64,000 nucleotides of DNA. Origin: Actinomadura spongiicola. GTDB taxonomy: Bacteria; Actinomycetota; Actinomycetes; Streptosporangiales; Streptosporangiaceae. Both the position numbers and the translations under genes were made by a program. The notes under the pieces are model-generated. The model saw only the letters and a program-made list of their open reading frames with translations. It made no database searches and was not told the DNA's origin. Shown here in pieces: positions 20,772-29,830 of the stretch (position 1 is its first letter; each line of letters opens with the position of its first letter). The stretch spans positions 744,001 to 808,000 of the forward strand of contig NZ_QVNQ01000003.1 of assembly GCF_003432485.1 (NCBI RefSeq). Reading direction: 5' to 3'.

Positions 20772-21920
20772 TCAGTCTCCCAGGATGGCGTCCACGAAGG
20801 CCTCCGGCTCGAACGGGGCGAGATCGTCCGGCCCCTCCCCCAGCCCGACCAGCTTCACCGGAACACCGAGCTCACGCTGCACCTGGACGACGATGCCGCC
20901 CTTCGCGGTGCCGTCCAGCTTGGTCAGCACCACACCCGTGATGTTGACGACCTCGGCGAACACGCGGGCCTGCTGCATCCCGTTCTGCCCGGTGGTCGCG
21001 TCCAGGACCAGCAGGACCTCGTCGACCGTGGCCTGCTTCTCCACGACCCGCTTGACCTTGCCCAGCTCGTCCATCAGCCCGGTCTTGGTGTGCAGCCGCC
21101 CCGCCGTGTCGACGATCACCACGTTGACCTTGGTGTCGATGCCCTGCTTGACCGCGTCGAACGCGACACTGGCCGGATCGGCGCCCTCGTCCTTCCGGAC
21201 GACCCGCGCCCCCACCCGGCTCCCCCACGTCTCCAGCTGATCGGCCGCGGCGGCACGGAACGTGTCGGCCGCGCCGAGAAGCACGGTCTTGCCGTCCCCG
21301 ACGAGCACACGGCCGAGCTTCCCGCAGGTCGTGGTCTTCCCTGTCCCGTTGACGCCGACGACCATCATCACCGCGGGACGGTCACCCGCCGTCTCCGTCC
21401 GCAACGACCGGTCGAGATCCGGCCCGATCTGCTTGAGCAGCTCCTCCTTCAGCAGCCCGCGGACCTCGTCCGGAGTGCGCGTCCCGAGCACCTGAACCCG
21501 CGTCCGCAGATCATCGGTCACCTGACGCGCCACCGCGGTGCCCATGTCGGCGCTGATCAGCGTGTCCTCGATCTCCTCCCAGGCGTCCTCGTCGAGCGTG
21601 TCCCGCGACAGCAGCCCGAGCAGCGTCTTCCCGAAGGTGTTCTGGGAACGCGCCAGCCGCGCCCGCAGCCGGACCAGCCGACCCGCCCCCGGCGGCGGCT
21701 TCTCGATCTCGACGGTCGGCCGCTGCGGCGGCACCTCCACCGGCGGCGCCCGCTCCACGGTCGGCGCCCCCGCCTCATCGACGGCGGTCGCGCCCCCCGC
21801 CCGCTCCGGCGGCCCCTCGACAGGCGGCCGCGGCCGTCCACGCCGGGGCCGCACCAACAGCACACCGCCGATGACCACCGCGACGACGACCAGCGCGGCA
21901 ATGATGATCACATATTCCAT
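20772..21920 (-). CDS. ftsY: SRP receptor FtsY
   Basis: Membrane-associated GTPase that docks Ffh-ribosome complexes at the translocon. A single N-terminal hydrophobic helix (EYVIIIAALVVVAVVIGGVL) is followed by a Pro/Arg/Glu-rich linker and the NG domain: G1 GVNGTGKTTTCGKLG, DTAGRLHTKTGLM, TKLDGTAKGG. Start taken at the ATG at 21920, beginning the hydrophobic helix; an upstream start would add 15 residues. The 382 residues match actinobacterial FtsY with its membrane anchor. Confidence 0.96.
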   Translation of the reverse strand: MEYVIIIAALVVVAVVIGGVLLVRPRRGRPRPPVEGPPERAGGATAVDEAGAPTVERAPPVEVPPQRPTVEIEKPPPGAGRLVRLRARLARSQNTFGKTLLGLLSRDTLDEDAWEEIEDTLISADMGTAVARQVTDDLRTRVQVLGTRTPDEVRGLLKEELLKQIGPDLDRSLRTETAGDRPAVMMVVGVNGTGKTTTCGKLGRVLVGDGKTVLLGAADTFRAAAADQLETWGSRVGARVVRKDEGADPASVAFDAVKQGIDTKVNVVIVDTAGRLHTKTGLMDELGKVKRVVEKQATVDEVLLVLDATTGQNGMQQARVFAEVVNITGVVLTKLDGTAKGGIVVQVQRELGVPVKLVGLGEGPDDLAPFEPEAFVDAILGD

Positions 21921-22993
21921 AGCGCCCCCAGTTTCCCAGATGGTGTTCATTGCAGCACACGTCATTCATGGCAGTGCACTCCTCCTTCGGGCCTGGGGGC
22001 CCTCCATCGTCGTGCACCGCGTGCGATCGCTGGCATCGCTCCGACTCGCCTAGCGGCTCGCTGCGCGATCAGGTTCTCGCTTCGCTCGATCCTGCCTTCG
22101 GACGCGATCGCAGGGGTCTAGGTCGTTGCGGGGTTGCGGAGGCGGGCTGAGGTCGTTGCGTCCGGACGCGCGGTCTCACTACCGCGCGCCCCTACCGGGC
22201 GCCTCCCTCACCCACGATTACCCAACAACCACACACCACACCCGCCTACGGGGCGACACAAGCGCCCACCGCACCCCAACCGTCGCGAACACGGCCTGAA
22301 ACTCACGAGACCCTACCCCGCAGCGAGCCGACGGCCGGACATCTACGCGCACCCGACGACGCCCTTAATCGTCGGCGACCGCGTCCATAGGTGCCGACCC
22401 AAGTTCGCGGGGACGTGACGGCGCAGCGAGCCGAGTCGAAGCCAGTGGTCAAGCGGCGACCCGCCACCGGCTGAGGTGACGCCCCCAACTCCGCGAAGGT
22501 GCGGAAGGCAAGCTCTTCCGACGACAACGTGATCGTGCGGTGAGCGGGAACAACTCCAGCGGCCAGGCACATGTGCCGGTACCAGCGGACGCGACGACAC
22601 CAGCCCACGCCCCAACAGACCAGCCAGCACGGCTCCGCCCGCAGATACAGGCCTCAAGTCCGCGAGACCTAATCGCGCAACAATCCGCAGCACAAATCGG
22701 CCATCGGGCCGACGCCCACCGACTACCCCCACCACGCGAAACCTGAACGCACAGCGAGCCGCAGCAACGTCAGCGATCGAACGCACGTGCCGCGACCAAC
22801 GGACGCGACGGGCCCAGCCCGCCCCCCGACCCCGCAACAACACCAACCATTGCGATCGCGTCCGAAGGCAGGTTCGAGCTCGCGAGAACCTGATCGCGCA
22901 GCGAGCCGCCAGGCGAGACGGAGCGATGCCAGCGATCGCACGTATTTCTCGACGATGGAGGGCCTCCAGGCCCGAAGGAGGAGAGAAATACAA
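21921..22993. other. Gene-free interval between ftsY and the divIVA-like gene, made of repeat copies
   Basis: About 1.07 kb with no convincing gene. Repeat copy A lies at its left end and copy B, inverted, at its right end. The middle (about 22160-22800) holds decayed pieces of the same vocabulary (GCAGCGAGCCG, ATGTGCCGGTACCAGCGGACGCG) that appear more than once. Open frames here are side effects of the repeats. Confidence 0.6.
21940..22152 (+). repeat. Dispersed hairpin repeat, copy A
   Basis: Single unit in plus orientation. Order of parts: TTCATTGCAG-like head, CTCCTCCTTCGGGCC, GGGGGCCCTCCATCGTCGTG, first GCGATCGC, GGCTCGCTGCGCGATCAGG, hairpin arms CAGGTTC.../CCTG, second GCGATCGC, then TTGCGGGGTTGCGGAGGCG ending GGGCTGAGG. 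The head faces the ftsY start codon. Family described in the findings. Confidence 0.85.
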
Positions 22994-22996
22994 TCA
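22815..22996 (-). repeat. Dispersed hairpin repeat, copy B
   Basis: Unit in minus orientation; its head merges with the TGA stop of the divIVA-like gene (22994-22996), reading TGATTGTATTTCTCTCCTCC. Both GCGATCGC octamers are kept. The central arms are CAGGTTC and GAACCTG with loop bases that differ from other copies, so the stem is conserved while the loop varies. Confidence 0.85.
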
Positions 22997-23659
22997 ACGC
23001 GGCAGAGAGGCGCGTTCGGAGGCTTCCCATTCGTCGACGTTGCGGAGGAGTGCTTCTAGGTAGGAGCGGAGGTGGGTGCGGTAGACGTCGCTGTAGGTGC
23101 GCAGGTAGGCGACTTCGCGCTCCAGCTCCAGGGTGTGCCGTTCGGTGTCCGGTAGGCCGCCCTGGTGGGGGACGGGGCGTGCGGTCTGTTCGGTGGCGCG
23201 GACGGCCGTGTCGGCGACGGCGGCGGCCTTGCGGTGGGCGTCCTCCAGGATGTGTTCGGCGCGTCCTTTGGCGTCGGACAGGATCGCTTCGCGGTGCAGG
23301 CGGGCCTCGTGGGAGAGTTCGCGGGTGTAGCGCTCGGCGTCGGCGACGTACATGTCGGCGGTCTGTTGGGCCTGCGACAGGATCCGGACGGCTTGGAAGT
23401 GGGCGTCTTCGGGTGCCATGACGTTGGACGCGCCTTTGGCGCCTTGGGAGCGCAGCCGGTTGACCTCGTCGGCGAGGGCGGCTCGTTCGCTGAGGAGTTG
23501 GACGAACTCCCGTTCGACGTAGGTCAGGAAGTTGCGGACCTGTTCCTCGTCGAACCCGCGGCGGCCGAGGGCGGCCCTGGCGAACGCGACCGACTGGAGT
23601 TCGCCGGGCGTGAGCCGCCGGGTTCCCTCGGAGGCGGCGGGAAGGTCAGGAGAGTTCAT
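22994..23659 (-). CDS. DivIVA-like coiled-coil protein
   Basis: 221-residue soluble protein with an N-terminal DivIVA-like segment (LTPGELQSVAFARAALGRRG, then FDEEQVRNFLTYVEREFVQL) and a long heptad-rich coiled coil. It resembles the actinobacterial DivIVA/Wag31-like proteins often annotated as cellulose-binding. It could form a polar or membrane scaffold. The start is the ATG at 23659 with GAGGTGA seven bases upstream. It lies five bases after the flavohaemoglobin stop, so it is almost certainly cotranscribed with the globins. A link between scaffold and globin function is inference. Confidence 0.75.
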   Translation of the reverse strand: MNSPDLPAASEGTRRLTPGELQSVAFARAALGRRGFDEEQVRNFLTYVEREFVQLLSERAALADEVNRLRSQGAKGASNVMAPEDAHFQAVRILSQAQQTADMYVADAERYTRELSHEARLHREAILSDAKGRAEHILEDAHRKAAAVADTAVRATEQTARPVPHQGGLPDTERHTLELEREVAYLRTYSDVYRTHLRSYLEALLRNVDEWEASERASLPR

Positions 23660-23664
23660 CGCGC

Positions 23665-24867
23665 TCACCTCTGGGCATCTGCGAAGGTTTCCAACCGGAT
23701 GTGCTCGCGCGGCACACCGAGCTGCACGAGCTGCTCGACCGTGTGCCCGACCATAGCCGACGGCCCGCATACATAGGCGTCGTGATCGTTCCAAGGGCCG
23801 TGTCTGGCCACGACGTCGGACAGATTGCCGTATTCGACGTCGCCGTCGGTCCGCGGCACCGGCTCGAACCAGCTGCCCGGGCGCCGTACGGAGCCGGGTC
23901 CCGCCTGGAGGAGGGCGGAGAAGCCGTGTCCGCCGACTTCCTCGGACACGGCGGGGACGACCGTGAACCACTCGAACTCGCTGGCGAGTTTGCTGAGGGA
24001 TTCGAGGTCGTACAGCCCGTCGCGGGTGCGGGCGCCGAAGAACAGGTGGACGCGGGGCGGGGAGGGCCGACCGGCGATCTGTTCCAGGATGGCCTTGAGC
24101 GGGGCGAGTCCGGTGCTGCCCGCGACGAGGAGGACGTCCCGCTGGGAGGTCTCGTCGAGGGTGAGCGTGCCGACGGGGGCTCCCATCCTGATGCGGTCAC
24201 CGGTTTCGGTGGTGCGTACCAAAACGGGGCTGACCGGGCCACCGTCCACGAGTCGGACGTGGAAGTCGATGGTGTGGTCGGGGCGCGGCGCGTTCGCCAT
24301 CGAGTAGTACCGCCAGAGACGCGGGCGGGCCATCGTTTCGACGGCGACGGACTGGCCGGGCTGGTAGGGCAGCGGCCGGTCCGGTTGGACGCGCAGGACG
24401 GTGATGTCGAATCGGCGCCGTTCGACCGCGATGACCTGGCCGTCCCACCAGGCGGGGCGGGTGAGGGCGTCCTCGTCGGCCGCTTCGAGCATGACCTTCG
24501 CGACGAGGGTGTAGGCGGCCGTCCAGTCGCCTTCGATGTCATCGTTCCAGGCCGGGCCGGAGAAGTGCCGGAGGGTGGCGATGAGGCTTGCTCCGACGTG
24601 CGGGTAGTGCTCGGCGATGATCCCGAACCTGCGGTGGTCGCGGCCCAACTGCTGGAGGAACGGGACGAGTGTGCCGAGGTCGTCGACCCGGGCAACGATC
24701 TGGCCGAGCGCGCGCAGCAGCTTGTCGCGCTGGATGCTCATCCCGATCGGGAACATGTCGCGCAGGTGGGGGTTGCGCACGAACAGATCGGAATAGAAGA
24801 ACAGCGCGACCGCGTCGCCCTGCTCGGCGACGTGCGCGAAGTTGTCCTTGAGGCGCTGTACGTCCAC
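23665..24867 (-). CDS. Flavohaemoglobin (globin-FAD/NAD oxidoreductase)
   Basis: Probable nitric oxide dioxygenase or related haem reductase. The globin domain (about 1-130) has B10 Tyr25 in FFYSDLF, proximal His78 in GRDHRRFG and the family Tyr88 in AEHYPHVG. The reductase part has the FAD motif RLWRYYSMANAP (R..YS, near 184-195) and the NAD loop AGSTGLAPLK (249-258), ending in LETFAD. At 400 residues it equals Hmp. Starts six bases after the upstream single-domain globin stop. The globin domain is about half identical to that neighbour. Confidence 0.88.
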   Translation of the reverse strand: MDVQRLKDNFAHVAEQGDAVALFFYSDLFVRNPHLRDMFPIGMSIQRDKLLRALGQIVARVDDLGTLVPFLQQLGRDHRRFGIIAEHYPHVGASLIATLRHFSGPAWNDDIEGDWTAAYTLVAKVMLEAADEDALTRPAWWDGQVIAVERRRFDITVLRVQPDRPLPYQPGQSVAVETMARPRLWRYYSMANAPRPDHTIDFHVRLVDGGPVSPVLVRTTETGDRIRMGAPVGTLTLDETSQRDVLLVAGSTGLAPLKAILEQIAGRPSPPRVHLFFGARTRDGLYDLESLSKLASEFEWFTVVPAVSEEVGGHGFSALLQAGPGSVRRPGSWFEPVPRTDGDVEYGNLSDVVARHGPWNDHDAYVCGPSAMVGHTVEQLVQLGVPREHIRLETFADAQR

Positions 24868-24873
24868 GTCGGC

Positions 24874-25281
24874 TCAGGAGACGAGTTCCGCGGCGGCCCC
24901 GTTCATGACACTGGCGACGAGGCCGTAGGCCGCCCGCCAGTCACGTTCGAGGTCCTCGTTCCATTCGGTGCCGCTGAAGTAGGCCAGGGTCGCGACGAGG
25001 CTGGCTCCAACGGGGACGTAGTGCTCGCCGAGTACTCCGAAGCGGTGGTGCCGCCTTCCGAGGTCCTCCAGGTACGGGATGAGCGTGTCGGGATCGTCGA
25101 CGGACGACACGATCTTGGAGAGCGCCCCGAGCAGGACCTCGTGCTGCCTGCTCATCCCCGCGGGGAACATCGACCTCAGCCCCGGCTCGGTCGCGAAAAG
25201 GTCGGCGTAGAAATATTCAGCGACGTCCACGCCGTTCGCGGCCACCAAGGTAAAATTCTCTTTAAGTTTTCGCGCGTCCAT
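24874..25281 (-). CDS. Single-domain globin related to the flavohaemoglobin head
   Basis: 135-residue globin aligning end to end with residues 1-132 of the next gene: MDARKLKENF versus MDVQRLKDNF, and FGVLGEHYVPVGASLVATL versus FGIIAEHYPHVGASLIATL. It keeps B10 Tyr25 and the proximal His78 (RRHHRFG). Likely a tandem duplicate that acts as an oxygen or NO binder, perhaps reduced by its flavin-containing partner. The ATG at 25281 has GGAAGGTGG upstream; longer frames lack a ribosome site. First gene of globin-flavohaemoglobin-divIVA-like. Confidence 0.85.
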   Translation of the reverse strand: MDARKLKENFTLVAANGVDVAEYFYADLFATEPGLRSMFPAGMSRQHEVLLGALSKIVSSVDDPDTLIPYLEDLGRRHHRFGVLGEHYVPVGASLVATLAYFSGTEWNEDLERDWRAAYGLVASVMNGAAAELVS

Positions 25282-25576
25282 GGGCACCACCTTCCAGGGG
25301 ATCTCCGTATCGGGCGGGGCGCCGGGAAGGGGAGCCGGAGATCCACGGTGCATATGCGTAGTGGATGGGTGCGGAAGGCACAAGCCCGTCAGCGTCGCCG
25401 GTCCGTCACGTTCAGTCGATGAACAACCCGGCTACCGGCACAAATGCCACCGACGCCAAACCGTTATAGGACATAAAAATCAGGCCGGCGCACCTCGAAT
25501 ACGGAACGCCGTTCGATGTACCGATCCAACAAAGAGTGATAGACATTACAACTTTCTAAAATCGACACGTGAGGTA
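25282..25576 (-). promoter_or_regulatory. AT-richer leader/promoter region of the globin operon
   Basis: The 130 bases around 25440-25570 are markedly poorer in GC than the rest of the window, as often seen for regulated promoters or acquired DNA. On the minus strand TATAAC (near 25470) is a possible -10. A palindrome GAACG-C-CGTTC (about 25506-25516) could be an operator. I could not assign an NsrR or other known site. The remainder up to the ATG shows only the ribosome site. Confidence 0.35.
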
Positions 25577-26120
25577 GTGGACGACCGCTAGGCGCACCCC
25601 CCCAACCGTCGCGATCGCTCCCGAGGGCCCCGCCGGGACTTGAGCCCGAGCGAAGCGCTACCGACGCCCGCACCGCGCTTCACGCCAACGAAGACCCGCC
25701 AGCCCAAGGCAGGAAGCACCACCCCCCTCCGTGCACTCCAACCTCAGCCCACCTCCGCACCCCCCAACAACCTGGGCCCCTGCGATCGCGTCCGAAGGCA
25801 GGTTCAAGCGAAGCGAGAACCTGATCGCGCAGCGAGCCGCCAGGCGAGCCAAAGCGATGCAGCGATCGCCCGTGGTGTCACGACGATGGGGGCCCTTCAG
25901 GGGCGATGGGGGGCATTGACGCGTCCCCACGGCCCTCAGCCCGCCTCCGTAACCCCGCGACAACCTGGGCCCCTGCGATCGCGTCCGAAGGCAGGTTCAA
26001 GCGAAGCGAGAACCTGATCGCGCAGCGAGCCGCCAGGCGAGCCAAAGCGATGCAGCGATCGCCCGTGGTGTCACGACGATGGAGGGCCGCCAGGCCCGAA
26101 GGAGGAGTGAACTGCAATCA
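25577..26120 (-). repeat. Dispersed hairpin repeat, tandem array C (two good units plus a decayed third)
   Basis: Minus orientation. The head of the first unit merges with the smc stop codon (TGA at 26120-26118, reading TGATTGCAGTTCACTCCTCC). Two units are spaced exactly 192 bp (matching words start at 25771 and 25963) and appear identical over about 120 bases, including both GCGATCGC octamers and the arms CAGGTTC/GAACCTG. A third, decayed unit reaches back to about 25577, near the globin promoter. Confidence 0.9.
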
Positions 26121-29100
26121 AGCACGCAGCCGTTGGCTGACTACCTGGGTGACGCCGTCGCCGCGCATGCTGACGCCGTAGAGGGCGTCGGCGCCTTCCA
26201 TGGTGCGCTTCTGGTGGGTGATCACGATGAGCTGGGACGATTCGCGCAGTTCCTCGAAGACGGTGATGAGCCGTTGGGTGTTGGTGTCGTCCAGGGCGGC
26301 CTCGACCTCGTCCAGGACGTAGAACGGCGACGGGCGGGCCTTGAAGACGGCAACGAGGAACGCGATCGCGACGAGGGAGCGTTCACCGCCCGACAGGAGC
26401 GACAGCCGTTTGACCTTCTTGCCGGGTGGGCGGGCGGCGACGTCGACGCCGGTGGTGAGCATGTCGCCGGGTTCGGTGAGTGAGAGGCTTCCCTCGCCGC
26501 CGGGGAAGAGGCGGGCGAAAATGCGTTCGAATTCGCGGGCGGTGTCCTCGTAGGCGGCGGCGAAGACCTGCTGAACTCGGTCGTCCACCTCTTTGACGAG
26601 GCCGAGGAGTTCCCGCTGGGTCTTCTTCAGGTCTTCGAGCTGTGAGGTGAGGAAGGCGTGCCGTTCTTCCAGTGCCGCAAACTCCTCCAGTGCCAGCGGA
26701 TTGACTTTGCCGAGCTGGTTGAGCTGCCGTTCCGCCACTTTCGCGCGCTTTTCTTGAACGGCTCGGTCGTAGGGGACGGGCTGCGCGTCCTCCCCATTGT
26801 CGGCGTCGGGCGGGACGGGCTGGTCGGGCCCGTATTCCGACACCAGGGACTCGACTTCCAGGCCGAACTCGTCCAGGGCCCGCTGTTCCAGCTGTTCCAG
26901 GCGAAGCCGCTGCTCGGCGCGGGCGACCTCGTTGCCGTGGACGACGTTGACGAGCCGTTCGAGGGTGGCGGACAGTTCCCGCACCTGTGTCCGGACGACC
27001 TTCAGTTCCGCTTCGCGGGCGGCCTTGGCCTGTTCGGCGGCCTCGCGTCGCCGCACGGCCGCGTCCAGGGAGTGGTCGATGCGTGCCAGGGCCGTCCTGG
27101 CGCCCCTGAGGACGGCGTCGGCGACCCGGGCCTGTTCTTCGCGGCGGGCGCGGCGCCGTGCGGCGCGGGCCCGTTCCTCGCGTTCCCGTCGCGCGCCGCG
27201 TTCGAGCGCGTCGGCGCGGCCCGCGATGGCCTGGACGCGTTCCTCCGCGGTGCGGACCGTCAGCCGCGCCTCCATCTCGACGGCCCGCAGTTCCTGGCAG
27301 CGGGCGTTCAACTCGTCGCGGGCCTCGGTGTCGTGCCCGGCCTCGTCGGCGACCTCCGCGGCCTCCTCCGCCTCGGCGAGCCGCATCGCGAGTTCCTCGG
27401 CCGCCTCCGTGTCGCGCTCCACGGACTCGTTGGCCGCGTCCAGCGCCTTCGTCAGCCGTTCCGCTTCGCCGCGGGCGGCGCGGACGTCGGCCTCCAGACG
27501 CGCGGCACGCTTCGCCTCCTGCGCGGCCTGCGCCTCGAACTCGCGCAGGCGAGCGCGGACGCGGTCCAACTCCGCCTGGGCCTGGTTAACGCTCGACTGC
27601 GCTTCGGAGGCCGCGGCTTCGGCCGCCTCGACCGCTGCCTGCGCGGACTGCTCGCGCTCCAGGCGGGCCGTGAGGTCCTCGGCGGCCGCGCCCGCCGCCG
27701 TCTCGGCGGCCGCGAGGTCCTCGGTGGCCTCGTCGAGGGTCGCGCGCATCCGCAGGAGACTCTGACCGCCGTCGGCCCCGCCTCCCTGCGCCCAGTGCGC
27801 GCCGACGAGTTCCCCGTCGCGGGTGACGGCCCGTAGCGACGGCCGGCCCCGCACAATCGCGGCGGCGGACGGAACGTCGTCGACCACGGCCACATCGCGC
27901 AGTAGATGCTCCACGGCCGGACGCAACGTATCCGGCACATGCACCGCGTCGACCGCGTAGTCGACGCCCGGGACGCGGTCCCACGACACGGTCGCCCCGC
28001 CGCCGACGAGCAGCCCCGCACGTCCCGCGTCACGGGAACGCAGCAGGGTCAGCGCCGCCTCGGCCGTGTCGAGCGAACCCACGGCGATCGCCTCCGCGGC
28101 GTTGCCGAGGGCCGCGGCGACCGCGGTCTCGTATCCGGGACGGACGTTCAGCATCGACGCGACCGTCCCGACAACGCCGTCGAGCGAACCGTCGGACCCC
28201 GCCGCCAGCAGGGCCTCCCCGCCATCCGCGGCGCTGGCCAACGTCAGGTTGAGCGCCTCGATCCGCGCCTGCAACGCCGTGACCCGCTTCTGCGCCGCCT
28301 GATCGGCCGAACGGGCCGACGCCACCGCCGACCGGGCCTCCTTCAACGCGCGGCGCGGACCGTCCACCGCGGCGCGCGCCGCCTCCGCCGCGTCCTTCGC
28401 CACGGCGAGCGCCTCCTGGACCGTCTCATGCTCCGCCGCGAGCACCGGATCCTCCACGACCTCCGCATCGAACGCCTCGAACTCCGCCCGAGCCGACTCC
28501 GCCCGCTGCGCGGCCTCCTCCCGCGCGTCGGCGAGCCGCCCGATCTCCGACCGTCCCGCCTGCGCCTTGCTCCGCAACGCCTCCACCCGCCCGCGCAGCC
28601 GCGCCAACTCCTCACGGCGATCCGCCGCGGCCCGCGCCGCCGCCTGCAACCGGCGCTCCTCCGCCGCCAGCGCGTCCTCCGCCCCCGACCGCTCCTCGAC
28701 GGCCCTGGACAGCCCGTCCTGTGCCTCCTCCAACGCCGCCCGCAGCATCTCCTCCTGCTCGCGGACCTCCGCGGCCTCACGCTCCATGTCCTCCGGATCG
28801 CGGCCCCGCCGCTCCTCCGCCCGCGCCTCACTCGCGTTCCGATGCCGCTCCGCCGCGAGATCCGCGACACCGCGCAGCCGCTCCTTCAACGCCGACAACC
28901 GGAACCACGTGTCCTGAACCTGCGCGAGCCTCGGCGCCTGCTCGGCCTCCTCCGCCTCCAACAGGCCCTCGCGCCCCTGCGCCTCCGCCAGCGCCCGCTC
29001 CGTCTCCGCGCGCCGCTCCCGCACCGCCGCCTCGTCCGCGGCCTCCTGCTCCAACCTCGTCCGCAACGTGACCAGATCGTCCGCCAACAACCGCAGCCGC

Positions 29101-29774
29101 GCGTCCCGCAGATCGGCCTGAATCACGGCCGCCTTCCGCGCGATCTCCGCCTGCCTCCCCAGCGGCTTCAACTGGCGCCGCAGCTCACCGGTCAGATCCT
29201 GCACCCGCGTCAGGTTCCCCTGCATCGCGTCCAGCTTCCGGAGCGCCTTCTCCTTCCGCTTCCGATGCTTGAGAACACCCGCCGCCTCCTCGATCACCGC
29301 GCGGCGCCCCTCCGGCCCCGAATGCAGGACGCGATCCAACTGCCCCTGCCCGATGATCACGTGCATCTCGCGGCCGATGCCCGAATCCGACAACAACTCC
29401 TGAATGTCCAACAGCCGACACGAATCCCCGTTGATCGCGTACTCGCTGGACCCCGACCGGAACATCAACCGGCTGATCGTGACCTCGGTGTAGTCGATCG
29501 GCAGCGCCCCGTCCGAATTGTCGATCGTCAACACGACCTCGGCGCGGCCCAACGGCGCCCGACTCGCCGTCCCGGCGAAGATGACATCCTCCATCTTGCC
29601 GCCACGCAACGACTTCGCGCCCTGCTCCCCCATCACCCAGGCCAACGCGTCCACCACGTTCGACTTGCCCGACCCGTTCGGCCCCACCACCGCCGTGATC
29701 CCCGGCTCGAACTTCAACGTCGTCGACGACGCGAAGGACTTGAAGCCGCGCAACGTCAGATTCTTCAGATACAC
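26118..29774 (-). CDS. smc: Chromosome segregation protein SMC
   Basis: ATPase core of the condensin-like SMC-ScpAB complex that compacts and segregates the chromosome. Walker A is GPNGSGKS (31-38), followed by VDALAWVMGEQGAKSLRGGK. Two long coiled coils flank a hinge around residues 510-680 (DGVVGTVASMLNVRPGYETA). The C-terminal signature is LSLLSGGERSLVAIAFLVAV with Walker B FYVLDEVEAALDD. I place the start at GTG 29774 (VYLKNLTLRGFKSF, the usual N-terminus) because GGAGGGGG precedes it; GTG 29795 adds seven residues. 1218 residues. Confidence 0.96.
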   Translation of the reverse strand: MYLKNLTLRGFKSFASSTTLKFEPGITAVVGPNGSGKSNVVDALAWVMGEQGAKSLRGGKMEDVIFAGTASRAPLGRAEVVLTIDNSDGALPIDYTEVTISRLMFRSGSSEYAINGDSCRLLDIQELLSDSGIGREMHVIIGQGQLDRVLHSGPEGRRAVIEEAAGVLKHRKRKEKALRKLDAMQGNLTRVQDLTGELRRQLKPLGRQAEIARKAAVIQADLRDARLRLLADDLVTLRTRLEQEAADEAAVRERRAETERALAEAQGREGLLEAEEAEQAPRLAQVQDTWFRLSALKERLRGVADLAAERHRNASEARAEERRGRDPEDMEREAAEVREQEEMLRAALEEAQDGLSRAVEERSGAEDALAAEERRLQAAARAAADRREELARLRGRVEALRSKAQAGRSEIGRLADAREEAAQRAESARAEFEAFDAEVVEDPVLAAEHETVQEALAVAKDAAEAARAAVDGPRRALKEARSAVASARSADQAAQKRVTALQARIEALNLTLASAADGGEALLAAGSDGSLDGVVGTVASMLNVRPGYETAVAAALGNAAEAIAVGSLDTAEAALTLLRSRDAGRAGLLVGGGATVSWDRVPGVDYAVDAVHVPDTLRPAVEHLLRDVAVVDDVPSAAAIVRGRPSLRAVTRDGELVGAHWAQGGGADGGQSLLRMRATLDEATEDLAAAETAAGAAAEDLTARLEREQSAQAAVEAAEAAASEAQSSVNQAQAELDRVRARLREFEAQAAQEAKRAARLEADVRAARGEAERLTKALDAANESVERDTEAAEELAMRLAEAEEAAEVADEAGHDTEARDELNARCQELRAVEMEARLTVRTAEERVQAIAGRADALERGARREREERARAARRRARREEQARVADAVLRGARTALARIDHSLDAAVRRREAAEQAKAAREAELKVVRTQVRELSATLERLVNVVHGNEVARAEQRLRLEQLEQRALDEFGLEVESLVSEYGPDQPVPPDADNGEDAQPVPYDRAVQEKRAKVAERQLNQLGKVNPLALEEFAALEERHAFLTSQLEDLKKTQRELLGLVKEVDDRVQQVFAAAYEDTAREFERIFARLFPGGEGSLSLTEPGDMLTTGVDVAARPPGKKVKRLSLLSGGERSLVAIAFLVAVFKARPSPFYVLDEVEAALDDTNTQRLITVFEELRESSQLIVITHQKRTMEGADALYGVSMRGDGVTQVVSQRLRA

Positions 29775-29830
29775 GCGCTCCCCGTCCCCCTCCACGACCG
29801 GCCGACAACATCCGTCGGAACGATACTGTG

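Noticed and set aside
22343-22993. Minus-strand frames containing EALHRREIRAIAGIAPSRLAARCAIRF-like peptides that recur at several places
   Set aside because: These are translations of the dispersed repeat, not a protein family; no ribosome sites, and frames break in some copies.
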